From NCBI GenBank assembly GCA_903824665.1, contig CAIJXT010000003.1, positions 1-64,000 on the forward strand: 64,000 nucleotides of DNA, given 5' to 3'. The notes beneath the pieces were generated by a model. It searched no databases. It saw only the letters and a program-made list of their open reading frames with translations, and was not told the DNA's origin. Positions within the stretch are counted from its first letter, which is position 1. Each line of letters starts with the position of its first letter. Positions 43,350 to 52,166 of the stretch are shown here, one piece after another. Position numbers and translations under genes: made by a program. This stretch comes from an uncultured Bacteroidota bacterium. Lineage in GTDB: Bacteria; Bacteroidota; Bacteroidia; Chitinophagales; Chitinophagaceae.

Positions 43350-44300
43350 ATGAGCCAAATTAATCAAATTACGCCACAAGAACCGCCAAAAAACATGCAA
43401 CCGAGAAAAAACAACTCGCTTGTGTACTGGGTGGTGATATTGATACTGCTGGCAGGATGTATCTACCTTTTTATGAGCAAGAGCCAGATGGCAGAGCAAA
43501 ACGCAGGCCAGCAGCAACAGCAGCAACAGCGCATAGATTCGCTGAGCACTGAGCAGGCAACCCTGCAGGCAGACTTTGATGCGGCATCTGCGAAAATAGA
43601 CCAACTGGTATCGCAAAATGCGCAGATGGACAGCCTGCTGAAGTCTGACCAGGACGCAATGAAAAAATTGCAGGGTCAGATACGCGGCATACTGAATAAG
43701 AAAAATGCCACACAGGCTGAGCTGGAAACAGCTAAGACCATGATTGCGAGCCTTACCGATAAAACCAAGGCCTACGAAGCACGCATTGCCGAGCTGGAGA
43801 AAGAGAATACGATTCTGACCGGCCAGAACAAAGTACTGACCAATGAACGCGACTCTACTGTAACACAGAATATCGCGATCAAGCAACTGGCGTCTGTGCT
43901 GCATGCATCGAACATACGGATGGAAGCGCTGCACCTGAAACGTAATGGCAAAGAAAAAGAGACCAAAAAAGCTAAGAAAGCTGATGTGCTGAGAGTGACA
44001 TTTGATATAGATGAAAACAGGATAGCTGAGAGCGGTACCAAAATGGTATATATGCGTATAGTGGCACCTGACGCTACGACGCTGAGCAACCCTGCAAACG
44101 GATCTGGCATGATGACCACTACCAAGGGCGACCACCTTTCGTACACACTGTCTAAAAGCCTGCCACTGACTCAAAACCAACCACTGAAGAATGTGATCGT
44201 AGACTGGAATCAGGAAGGTGACTATGTACGTGGTGTGTACAAAATAGAGATCTACAACGATGGCTACACCATAGGCAAGGGCGAAGTAAATCTGAAATAA
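43350..44300 (+). CDS. Single-pass membrane protein with long periplasmic coiled coil
   Basis: A 316-aa protein. After a short cytoplasmic N-terminus there is one transmembrane helix (~24-43, SLVYWVVILILLAGCIYLFM). It is followed by a Gln tract (seven Gln near 54-60) and a heptad-rich coiled coil (~60-185, Leu/Ala/Gln/Glu/Lys). The last ~110 residues (KADVLRVTFDIDENRIAESGTKMVYMRIVAPD...DYVRGVYKIEIYNDGYTIGKGEVNLK) look like a beta-sandwich domain. No known family recognised. A terminator follows. Possibly an envelope spacer or scaffold. Confidence 0.75.
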   Translation: MSQINQITPQEPPKNMQPRKNNSLVYWVVILILLAGCIYLFMSKSQMAEQNAGQQQQQQQRIDSLSTEQATLQADFDAASAKIDQLVSQNAQMDSLLKSDQDAMKKLQGQIRGILNKKNATQAELETAKTMIASLTDKTKAYEARIAELEKENTILTGQNKVLTNERDSTVTQNIAIKQLASVLHASNIRMEALHLKRNGKEKETKKAKKADVLRVTFDIDENRIAESGTKMVYMRIVAPDATTLSNPANGSGMMTTTKGDHLSYTLSKSLPLTQNQPLKNVIVDWNQEGDYVRGVYKIEIYNDGYTIGKGEVNLK

Positions 44301-44319
44301 ACTGTATGACAACGATAGT

Positions 44320-44359
44320 GGATGCGGCGATGATTACTACATTGCCGCATCCTTTTTTT
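44320..44359 (+). terminator. Rho-independent terminator after the coiled-coil gene
   Basis: GGATGCGGC (44320-44328) pairs with GCCGCATCC (44344-44352) and is followed by seven T (44353-44359). Confidence 0.88.
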
Positions 44360-44460
44360 GTTGTTATAACGACCAAGTATACCTTAACAATTACATAATG
44401 TCCTTTCTTTTTTAGTTCAGCAGCCGTAGCCTAATATTGCATCCGATTAGCGTGAGCAAC

Positions 44461-45147
44461 ATGGAAGTATTCCCGGGGAAAATATTGATCGTAGACGATG
44501 AACCAGATATTGTTGAGTTCATCAGTTATAACCTGAAGAGCAAGGGGTACCTTATAGCGACTGCCCGCGATGGTGTGGAAGCTGTGAGGAAAGCCAAAGA
44601 CTTCAGGCCGAACCTGATCCTTCTGGATATAATGATGCCCAATAAAGATGGCATAGAAACGATCAAGGAACTAAGAAATATGCCGGAATTTGACGATACG
44701 GCAATCATCTTTCTCACCGCACTGAATGACGAAAAATACGAAATAGAAGGTTTGAAAACGGGCGCTGATGATTATATCGCCAAGCCTATCAAACCTGAAC
44801 TGCTCGCTACCCGCATAGGCTCTGCACTAAGGCGGTTTCGTAAGGACGAAGACCAGGATCAGAAACAGACATTCGGAGACCTGGAAATCAATAAGACTAA
44901 GTTTACCGTTTCCTATAAAGGAGAAGAAATTATACTGGCGAAGAAAGAATTTGAGTTACTGTCGCTGCTGGCATCAAAGCCGGGTAGAGTATTTCTGAGA
45001 AATGAGATATTGCAAAGGGTTTGGGGTACGGACGTAATAGTGGGCGATAGGACAATAGATGTACACATCCGTAAGATAAGACAGAAAGCCGGCATAGATC
45101 TGATAACTACAGTGAAGGGAGTAGGCTATAAATTTGAGATGCCCTGA
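44461..45147 (+). CDS. OmpR/PhoB-family response regulator
   Basis: A 228-aa regulator. I chose ATG 44461 (MEVFPGKILIVDD); the longer frame starts from a weak codon. The receiver domain has the acidic pair IVDDEPD, phospho-acceptor Asp in LILLDIMMP, Thr in FLTAL and Lys in DDYIAKPIKP. The C-terminal winged helix (KEFELLSLLASKPGRVFLRNEILQRVWG...DRTIDVHIRKIRQKAG...VKGVGYKF) is of the OmpR/PhoB type. It pairs with the histidine kinase at 45287, though a terminator-like hairpin lies between them. Confidence 0.93.
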   Translation: MEVFPGKILIVDDEPDIVEFISYNLKSKGYLIATARDGVEAVRKAKDFRPNLILLDIMMPNKDGIETIKELRNMPEFDDTAIIFLTALNDEKYEIEGLKTGADDYIAKPIKPELLATRIGSALRRFRKDEDQDQKQTFGDLEINKTKFTVSYKGEEIILAKKEFELLSLLASKPGRVFLRNEILQRVWGTDVIVGDRTIDVHIRKIRQKAGIDLITTVKGVGYKFEMP

Positions 45148-45193
45148 TCTGAGGCAAGAACATTGACCTTTTAATAAAGAAGAACATTGTAAT

Positions 45194-45226
45194 AATCTCT
45201 GGTGTCCCTGATGCCGGAGATTTTAT
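45194..45226 (+). terminator. Terminator-like hairpin between response regulator and kinase
   Basis: AATCTCTGG (45194-45202) pairs with CCGGAGATT (45214-45222, one T:G pair), followed by TTAT. It would lower read-through into the kinase gene or separate the two transcripts. Confidence 0.6.
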
Positions 45227-45286
45227 TTATCGGTAATATAATATTATTTCTGCACAGGGTTAACTCAATTCCGCTAACTTAGTAGC

Positions 45287-46342
45287 ATGTCTTTGCTGAA
45301 CACCAAAAACCTCTCTCCTGGTTTGCTTTCATTTATCACCGCAATGGTGATCGCAACTGCCAATGCGGTAATGAGCATGTTTATCAATGACAAATGGCAG
45401 ACACCGATTGTTGTGTTTGTGCTCACGTTTGGCATTATCTACCTTGTATACCACTACACCCTTCAGCGATTCATCTATAGAAAGATAAAGCTCATTTATA
45501 AATTTATATACCAGACCAAGGCGACGAAACGGGAGGAGTATTTTTATGAAAATGTGCTTCCACAAAAATCGATAGACGAAGTGAGTAAGGATGTGGAGCA
45601 ATGGGCATCGCAGAAAAAAGATGAAATAGAATTGCTGAAAGCCAATGAGCAATTCAGAAAAGAATTTCTGATGAATCTGGCACACGAATTACGCACACCT
45701 ATTTTCTCGATTCAGGGTTATGTAGATACGTTGCTGGGCGGCGCGCTGCACGACGATGAGGTAAATGTAAAATTTCTCACCAATGCATCAAAAGGCATAG
45801 ACCGGCTGGTGCGCCTGGTGGATGATCTGGATGAGATATCGAAGCTGGAATCGGGTAAGATACCTGTGATAGAAGAGAGTTTTTGTATTCAGGAACTGAT
45901 CAAGGATGTGTATGAGGAACTGCTGCTGAAAGCACAGTCGAAACAAGTGACACTACAACTGAAAAAAGGCACCGAGCGTCCGATATATGTAACGGCCGAT
46001 AAGCCGAAAATAAAGCAGGTGATCGTGAATCTGGTGGATAATGCCATAAAATACGGTAATGATCATGGCACGATAATCGCCGGGTGCTACCAGGTAGACG
46101 ACAAACATGTGTATATCGAAATATCGGACGATGGACCGGGTATAGCTGAGGAACATTTGCCAAGAATTTTTGAGCGATTCTACCGGGCTGACCGCAGCAG
46201 GGCACGTGCCATAGGCGGCACCGGGCTGGGGCTGGCCATAGTAAAGCACATTATAGAGGCACACGGACAAACCGTAAATGTGCGAAGCAAGCAGGGTGTG
46301 GGTTCGTCATTCGGGTTTACGCTTACCAAGGCTTCGGTATAG
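45287..46342 (+). CDS. Sensor histidine kinase, PhoR-like, with minimal sensor region
   Basis: A 351-aa kinase. Two adjacent transmembrane helices (~13-32 and ~38-58) are separated by only a handful of residues, so there is no extracytoplasmic sensor domain and no PAS domain. A linker follows, then the H-box NLAHELRTPIFSIQGYVDT with the phospho-His, the N-box VDNAIKYG, the G1 box DDGPGIAEEHLPRIFERFYR and G2 GGTGLGLAIVKH. It should phosphorylate the regulator at 44461. Signals are likely sensed in the membrane or through a partner protein. Confidence 0.93.
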   Translation: MSLLNTKNLSPGLLSFITAMVIATANAVMSMFINDKWQTPIVVFVLTFGIIYLVYHYTLQRFIYRKIKLIYKFIYQTKATKREEYFYENVLPQKSIDEVSKDVEQWASQKKDEIELLKANEQFRKEFLMNLAHELRTPIFSIQGYVDTLLGGALHDDEVNVKFLTNASKGIDRLVRLVDDLDEISKLESGKIPVIEESFCIQELIKDVYEELLLKAQSKQVTLQLKKGTERPIYVTADKPKIKQVIVNLVDNAIKYGNDHGTIIAGCYQVDDKHVYIEISDDGPGIAEEHLPRIFERFYRADRSRARAIGGTGLGLAIVKHIIEAHGQTVNVRSKQGVGSSFGFTLTKASV

Positions 46343-46348
46343 TACTGC

Positions 46349-47407
46349 TTATTTTGCAGACTGCTGCAGCATGTGTTGCAACACTACCGCTGCTGATGTA
46401 TCAAAGTTATAGCCCGACAACAAGGCGTCTATAGCCTCTGGAAGCGGTGCGGGCGCTGCTACGGCAGCATACATTGCGTCTTTTATACGGTCGAGGTTGA
46501 TGGGGTCGCTGAAAAAGGCGTGTCCATTGTATAACTCGCGGTAAACCGGGATATCGGAGCAGACGACTTTGCAACCATTAAAAAGCCCCTCGAGTACAGG
46601 AATGCCAAAGCCCTCGTACAGGGATAATGAAACGACAACGGAAGCACGCCGGTAAACACTGATCAGCTCCTCTTCGCCAACATTTCGCAATACTTCTATA
46701 TTTCCTGCAAGTAACCCTGCCTCATCAATGCCTGTTTCTGCAAAAACTTTGCTGGTGTCGCCAATAATGACCAGACGAAATGTGTCTTTGAGCGAACTTG
46801 CCAGGAAAGCCTTAATCAGGTTGTGGTGATTTTTGCGGATATTAAAACTCCCCACAGCAAGAATGATATTTTCTTTCGGTGCGCTACCCTGCCTGCCGTT
46901 TCGCAACATATTGTCGCCAATGCCGTTGTAAGTAACTGAAATTCCCGATTCAGGTACGTGGTAGGTGGCCGCTATTTCTTTTTGGATGGTATGACTGACG
47001 GTGAACAAGTGCCGGCTGCCGGATACGATACGGGGTATGATGGCGTTGTACCAAAGCGAAAAAGCTTTAGAATTCCATTGTGGGTGGTGGTAGAAGGCGA
47101 GGTCGTGGAGGGTAGTATAGTTATTGGTGTAGAAAACGGGTGCGGTATTGCAGGGATTGAATAATGGCGGTGAATTGTGCTTTTTAAGAAACCGGGGCAG
47201 ATCCCACTGCTCCCACAAATGGCCGGTATTGGTGCCTATTACCTTAGCATTCAGCTCGTTGGCGACCTCTGTATTGAATATATTTTTTGGCGTAATAAAA
47301 GTGGTATCCGGATGCAATTTTTTAATTTTTCTGCTACATTCTATTGCGTACCTTTGCACACCGGTAACCGGTTGCGACAAAAAACGGGCATTTACAAATA
47401 TTTTCAT
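46349..47407 (-). CDS. GT4-type glycosyltransferase
   Basis: A 352-aa GT-B-fold glycosyltransferase. The N-terminal domain has the start KIFVNARFLSQPVTGVQRYA, where the TGVQRY loop contacts the acceptor. The C-terminal donor domain has ILAVGSFNIRKNHHNLIKAF, then SLYEGFGIPVLEGLFNGCKVVCSDIPVYREL, with the E-x7-E motif of family 4. Retaining mechanism expected; sugar unknown. It is divergent from the ABC permease gene with only 29 bp between the start codons. First gene of the polysaccharide locus. Confidence 0.9.
   Translation of the reverse strand: MKIFVNARFLSQPVTGVQRYAIECSRKIKKLHPDTTFITPKNIFNTEVANELNAKVIGTNTGHLWEQWDLPRFLKKHNSPPLFNPCNTAPVFYTNNYTTLHDLAFYHHPQWNSKAFSLWYNAIIPRIVSGSRHLFTVSHTIQKEIAATYHVPESGISVTYNGIGDNMLRNGRQGSAPKENIILAVGSFNIRKNHHNLIKAFLASSLKDTFRLVIIGDTSKVFAETGIDEAGLLAGNIEVLRNVGEEELISVYRRASVVVSLSLYEGFGIPVLEGLFNGCKVVCSDIPVYRELYNGHAFFSDPINLDRIKDAMYAAVAAPAPLPEAIDALLSGYNFDTSAAVVLQHMLQQSAK
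47349..47356 (+). promoter_or_regulatory. Predicted -7 box of the ABC exporter operon
   Basis: TACCTTTG matches TAnnTTTG and lies inside the 5' end of the divergent glycosyltransferase gene, 81 bp before the permease start. A T-rich stretch ~20 bp upstream may act as the -33 region. Confidence 0.4.
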
Positions 47408-47436
47408 TTTATCTATGACAGGAAAATTGCTTTCCT

Positions 47437-48210
47437 GTGCAAAGTATCAACAAAAACAACAACGTGCAAAATATATCCCGTATATATGCTTTAAGCAAGC
47501 GCAATGTAATTTTAAGGTATAAAAATTCGTTTGTTGGCTTTCTTTGGGGTTTTATAAAGCCATTGTTGTTCCTGATGATATTTACAGTAATATTTGCTGA
47601 CAATTCCGGAATTAACAACTATACTTTATATGTAACATCGGGGCTGATTTTGTGGTTTTTCTTTTCGAATGCCACAAGCCAATCGGTAGGTAGCATAGTG
47701 GGGTCGGCGGGATTGCTGAAGTCGTTGAATATTCCTTCTTTCTTTTTTCCATTGTCTGAAGTGCTGGGCGAGTTATTCAATCTGCTGCTGACGATGATCG
47801 TATTTCTGCTGCTGATGAACTGGGCAGGTATGGTATACAGCCCCCGATTGCTGCTGATAGTGCCGTGTGCGCTTATTTTTGCTGTTTTTATATACGGGCT
47901 GAATCTGCTGCTGAGTTCTATCAATGTGTTTTTCAGAGATATCAGCATTATATGGGGCACGATACAGCCCGCTATGTTCTTCCTGACACCTATTGCCTAT
48001 CCCGAAAGCAATATCCGCGAAAAGTATCGTGCGATCATAGAAATGAACCCTATTTACTCTTTTATAAAACTGGGCAGGAATATATTCTATAGCACCGAAG
48101 TACCCGATTGGCACCAGTGGAGCAGTTGTATGCTGATCGCTGTGGTTATGTTTCTGATCGGACAGTTTGTTTTCAACAGATTAAAAAATCAATTTATTTC
48201 AGCGATCTAA
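47437..48210 (+). CDS. ABC-2 type polysaccharide export permease (Wzm-like)
   Basis: A 257-aa inner-membrane permease with GTG start. Six hydrophobic segments follow a short amphipathic start (RIYALSKRNVILRYKNSFVGFLWGFIKPLLFL), the usual beginning of ABC-2 O-antigen/teichoic-acid exporters. The segment FFRDISIIWGTIQPAMFFLTPIAYP is the conserved gate region, and the C-terminal part reads NPIYSFIKLGRNIFY. With the ATPase 9 bp downstream it forms an exporter moving lipid-linked glycan across the inner membrane. Confidence 0.92.
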   Translation: MQSINKNNNVQNISRIYALSKRNVILRYKNSFVGFLWGFIKPLLFLMIFTVIFADNSGINNYTLYVTSGLILWFFFSNATSQSVGSIVGSAGLLKSLNIPSFFFPLSEVLGELFNLLLTMIVFLLLMNWAGMVYSPRLLLIVPCALIFAVFIYGLNLLLSSINVFFRDISIIWGTIQPAMFFLTPIAYPESNIREKYRAIIEMNPIYSFIKLGRNIFYSTEVPDWHQWSSCMLIAVVMFLIGQFVFNRLKNQFISAI

Positions 48211-48219
48211 TACTCTGTG

Positions 48220-48948
48220 ATGAATAAAGAGGCCATAATAAAGGTTGAGGGTGTAAGTGTGAGCTTCTGGCAAAATAATGTTGGCGTGTATTCACTTAAG
48301 GATCTTATCACTAAACGTAAGAGCCCATTTAAGTCGAAAACGATATTAAATAATATAAATGTAGAGGTATTCAGGGGTCAAAGCCTGGGTATAGTGGGCA
48401 GAAACGGATCGGGAAAAAGTACACTCCTAAGGACGATAGCCGGTATTATAAAACCACAGAAAGGAACAATTACGGTAAACGGAACATTTGCACCAATACT
48501 TGCCATAGGCGCGGGACTGGAACTAGAACTGACAGGATATGAGAACATCTCGATGCTGCTGGCCTTGTACGGTACCAAGAACTCACAGGGGAACTCTATA
48601 GAAAAAATAAGTGAATTCTCTGAACTGACCGATGAGGTACTGGCCATGCCGGTAAAACAATACTCGTCTGGTATGGTAGCGCGTCTGGCATTTTCTATTT
48701 CTCTCGCCAATGATTCTGATATACTGATCATAGATGAAGTACTGGCAGTGGGTGACCAGGGATTTCAGGCCAAGTGTATGGAGAAAATTTACGAGATCAA
48801 ACGGCAGGGTAAGACCATATTGTTTGTATCGCACTTTCCTGATGATGTGCTGAAAATATGTGAGACAGCTATTTTGCTTGAAAATGGCCGTATCACACAT
48901 GCAGGTGACGCAAAGGAAATCTGCAATAATTATAAAAAACTGTTTTAA
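48220..48948 (+). CDS. ABC polysaccharide export ATPase (Wzt/TagH-like)
   Basis: A 242-aa ATPase. I chose the ATG (MNKEAIIKVEGVSVSF) rather than the GTG one codon before. Walker A GRNGSGKST, Q-loop region, signature YSSGMVARL and Walker B ILIIDEVLAVGD are present, with YSSGM typical of the polysaccharide-exporter subfamily. It lacks the C-terminal carbohydrate-binding extension that long Wzt proteins use to recognise capped O-antigen, so export here is probably not cap-dependent. Operonic with the permease. Confidence 0.93.
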   Translation: MNKEAIIKVEGVSVSFWQNNVGVYSLKDLITKRKSPFKSKTILNNINVEVFRGQSLGIVGRNGSGKSTLLRTIAGIIKPQKGTITVNGTFAPILAIGAGLELELTGYENISMLLALYGTKNSQGNSIEKISEFSELTDEVLAMPVKQYSSGMVARLAFSISLANDSDILIIDEVLAVGDQGFQAKCMEKIYEIKRQGKTILFVSHFPDDVLKICETAILLENGRITHAGDAKEICNNYKKLF

Positions 48949-49060
48949 GTACCATTCTTTTATGGCAGTCTGCAGATTGCCGGTTGTTTTTTCCTTCTTT
49001 TCTGTTGCCCTCCTTTGAATTTCCTGATTACTGGCATAGCTTTATAACAATATACCTGCA

Positions 49061-52000
49061 ATGAAAAAAAACTTTGCGAAAATATCTTCGGAACAAGGTA
49101 AGCTTAAGAGTTTGTTCAAATTTGCCTCTTTTGTGCTTACTGAGCCGGGTTTCAACCTGCTGAAGAAAGTAGCCAAAAAAGTGCTTCGGAAGTTCGGAAT
49201 GTTTAAAGAGCACCATTATGGGTATAATGAATGGATAACGGCCAGGCTGGACACACAAGCGCTGCGAAAAGAATACTACAACGCTATATACCTGTGCCCG
49301 GTGCAACCGAAATTCTCGATTGTGATGCCGGTGTACAATCCGACGCCATCGTTTCTTTCGGCAGCCATTGATTCTGTGATGGATCAGCTTTACGGCGACT
49401 GGGAGCTTTGCATAGCCGATGACTGCTCGCCAAAACCAGAAGTAAAGAAAGTACTGCAGGAATATATGGCGAAAGACAGCCGTATAAAGGTCGTGTTCAG
49501 GGAAAAGAACGGGCATATATCTGCCAACACCAACTCTGCACTGAGCCTGGTGACAGGCGACTACCTGCTGTTTATGGATCATGATGATCTGCTGACAACT
49601 AATTGTCTTTTTGAATTTGTACGACATATCAATGCGCATCCTGAAGACCAGCTGATCTACTCTGATGAGGATAAAGTGGATGATGCAGGGGTGTTTTCGA
49701 TGCCGCACTTCAAGCCAGACTGGGCACCTGACAACCTGCTATCGCGCAACTATATGGGCCATGTGATAGTGGCACATAAAGATCTGATGGCAAAGGTTGG
49801 TGAATTCAGACTGGGATTTGAAGGCAGTCAGGATCACGACTTTCTCCTCCGTGCTACTGAACTGACCAAACATATAGGCCATATACCCAAAGTGCTGTAT
49901 CACTGGCGAATACACAAACTGTCTGTAGCAAACAACACCAAGGCCAAGCCATATGCCTACCTGGCGGCACAAAAGGCGCTGGAGGAAGCACTGGTGCGCC
50001 GTGGCACTCCGGGCAAAGTGGAGCTGATAGCTGATACACTGGGTGGGTACCGCATGCGGTATGACATACCAACACCCAAAAAGGTGAGCGTGATCATACC
50101 GACCAAGGACCAGGTGAAGCTGCTGAAATGCGCGATAGATTCTATAATTGAAAAGACAGTATACCCTGATTATGAGATCATAGTGCTGAACAACAACAGC
50201 AACACACCAGAGTTCTTTGCGCTGATGGAGGAATACAAGCAAAAGCACAGTGCGATCTTCACATGTGTGGATGCTACATTCCCCTTCAACTTTGCCAAAT
50301 TGATGAATCTGGGCGTAGGGCTGAGCAAGGGCGACTACATACTGTTTGCCAACAATGATATAGAGGTTATAGAAGGCAACTGGATGACTGAAATGGTATC
50401 GTTTGCACAACGTAAAACGACAGGTGCCGTAGGTGTGAAGTTGCTGTATAAGGATGATACGATACAGCATGCCGGCGTAGTGCTGGGACTGGGCGGCGCG
50501 GCAGGACATGTGTTTGTGAACATGCACAAAAATGACCGGGGCTACTTCAACTACATAAAATCGCTGAATAACTACTCAGCGGTAACGGCAGCCTGCATGA
50601 TGTGCCGCAAGGAGCTGTACAACGAGGTAGGCGGCATGGACGAAACACTGGAGGTAGAATATAATGATGTGGACCTGTGCCTGCAGTTTGTGGCACATGG
50701 CTACTACAATGTGTATGTGCCGGATGTGGAGATCTACCACTACGAATCGGCAACGAGGGGGCATCCGTTTCAGAGTAAGGAGTCGTGGGCGCAGCACGAA
50801 CATGATTTTGGCATCTTCAGAAGTAAGTGGCAAAAGTATGTAGATAACGATCCGTTTTACAACCCCAACCTGAGCATCACCGTAACAGACTTCGGGCTGA
50901 AGCAGGATGCACCACCGCCCGTACCTGAGCCAGCACCAACACCTGTACCAAGAACACACAAGAATGTACTGGTGGTAGACCATAACGTGCCTACGGTAGA
51001 CAAGGATGCAGGATCGAGGACAATCAACAACTTTGTAGACACACTGCTGGACCTGGGTTATCATGTAACCTTCTGGGTACCGAATATGTACCCCACTGCC
51101 GACTATGTAAAACTGCTGACAGACAAGGGGGTGACTGTACTGCATGGCGAGGAATATGTGTCGTGGAGCAGGGGTTGGGACAAGTACCTGATGACGCAGA
51201 TAGACGATATAGACGCGATACTGCTGAGCAGATCGTCGGTGTGCCTGCCCATACTGAAGTACCTGCGGCGGCACCGGTATCCGGGCAACATCATCTACTA
51301 CGGTCATGATCTGGGCTTTCTGACAGCGCGGCAGGAAGCTGCGCTGAAGGGTGATGCCGCACTGCTGGAGATAGCAGACAGGGTGAAGGCGAATGAAGAT
51401 TATATGTACCAGAATGTGGACAACTCGCTGATGATAAGCCAGGAGGAGATAGCCTACATGAAAGCCTACATAGCCAAGCCGATACACCATGTGCCTGCTT
51501 ATTTCTTTGAGGTGGAACAACGGCAGCCGGAGTATGAAGACCGGAGCGGCATACTGTTTGTGGGTGGCTTCGGGCATCCGCCCAATACGGATGCTATGAA
51601 GTGGTTTCTGGAGGAAGCATATGCCACGCTGGAACAGCAAGGGATATACCTGACCATAGCCGGAGCGCAAATACCAGAGGTGCTGTATACCTACCAGCAA
51701 CGGTTTGCATCGCTGACGATAATGCCCGATGTACCCACAGAACAACTGAACGAACTGTATGCAAAAACACGGATAGCAGTAGTGCCACTGCGGCTGGGTG
51801 CGGGTATAAAGGGCAAGGTGCTGGAAGCGATGGCCAAGGGCGTACCCATAGCGGGCACAGAACGGGCTTTTGAAGGACTGTTGAAGGACAAAGACTTTGC
51901 CTATAAGGCGCACAACACAGCCAAAGAACTGACCAATAATATTGCCTACATTTATAACAACAAGGACACCTGGAACCAACTTTCCGTGTTTGGGAAGGAG

Positions 52001-52063
52001 TATGTGGCGAAGTATTTTAACCGTGAACGGATGAAGGAAGTGTTTAGGAAGGTGATTGGGTAA
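49061..52063 (+). CDS. Three-domain glycosyltransferase (GT2-GT2-GT4)
   Basis: A 1000-aa cytoplasmic fusion. Domain 1 (~85-320) is a GT2 with KFSIVMPVYNP, CIADDCSPKP and the DXD-like FMDHDDLL. Domain 2 (~340-600) is a second GT2 with KVSVIIPTKDQ, VLNNNSN, FANNDIEV and YNDVDLCLQF, where the Asp residues bind metal-nucleotide sugar. A Pro-rich hinge (~618-632) joins domain 3 (~633-1000), a GT4-like domain beginning NVLVVDHNVPTVDKDAGSRTINNF, with LFVGGFGHPPNTDAMKWF and LRLGAGIKGKVLEAMAKGVPIAGT. Three linkages could be made by one polypeptide. The last two domains parallel the 724-aa protein at 57184-59358. Confidence 0.92.
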   Translation: MKKNFAKISSEQGKLKSLFKFASFVLTEPGFNLLKKVAKKVLRKFGMFKEHHYGYNEWITARLDTQALRKEYYNAIYLCPVQPKFSIVMPVYNPTPSFLSAAIDSVMDQLYGDWELCIADDCSPKPEVKKVLQEYMAKDSRIKVVFREKNGHISANTNSALSLVTGDYLLFMDHDDLLTTNCLFEFVRHINAHPEDQLIYSDEDKVDDAGVFSMPHFKPDWAPDNLLSRNYMGHVIVAHKDLMAKVGEFRLGFEGSQDHDFLLRATELTKHIGHIPKVLYHWRIHKLSVANNTKAKPYAYLAAQKALEEALVRRGTPGKVELIADTLGGYRMRYDIPTPKKVSVIIPTKDQVKLLKCAIDSIIEKTVYPDYEIIVLNNNSNTPEFFALMEEYKQKHSAIFTCVDATFPFNFAKLMNLGVGLSKGDYILFANNDIEVIEGNWMTEMVSFAQRKTTGAVGVKLLYKDDTIQHAGVVLGLGGAAGHVFVNMHKNDRGYFNYIKSLNNYSAVTAACMMCRKELYNEVGGMDETLEVEYNDVDLCLQFVAHGYYNVYVPDVEIYHYESATRGHPFQSKESWAQHEHDFGIFRSKWQKYVDNDPFYNPNLSITVTDFGLKQDAPPPVPEPAPTPVPRTHKNVLVVDHNVPTVDKDAGSRTINNFVDTLLDLGYHVTFWVPNMYPTADYVKLLTDKGVTVLHGEEYVSWSRGWDKYLMTQIDDIDAILLSRSSVCLPILKYLRRHRYPGNIIYYGHDLGFLTARQEAALKGDAALLEIADRVKANEDYMYQNVDNSLMISQEEIAYMKAYIAKPIHHVPAYFFEVEQRQPEYEDRSGILFVGGFGHPPNTDAMKWFLEEAYATLEQQGIYLTIAGAQIPEVLYTYQQRFASLTIMPDVPTEQLNELYAKTRIAVVPLRLGAGIKGKVLEAMAKGVPIAGTERAFEGLLKDKDFAYKAHNTAKELTNNIAYIYNNKDTWNQLSVFGKEYVAKYFNRERMKEVFRKVIG

Positions 52064-52166
52064 ACGTACTCCCGGCCTTGTTACACACGCTGTGGCCAAG
52101 GTGCACAGCGGGTCTCTGTTTGAAAAAAACGGGCAGTAAGTTGTGAATGCGTGGAATAAAACGATC

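Noticed and set aside
43284-44312. Antisense open frame opposite the coiled-coil membrane protein
   Set aside because: Composition is unlike a protein, and the plus-strand gene has a promoter, a membrane helix, a coiled coil and a terminator.
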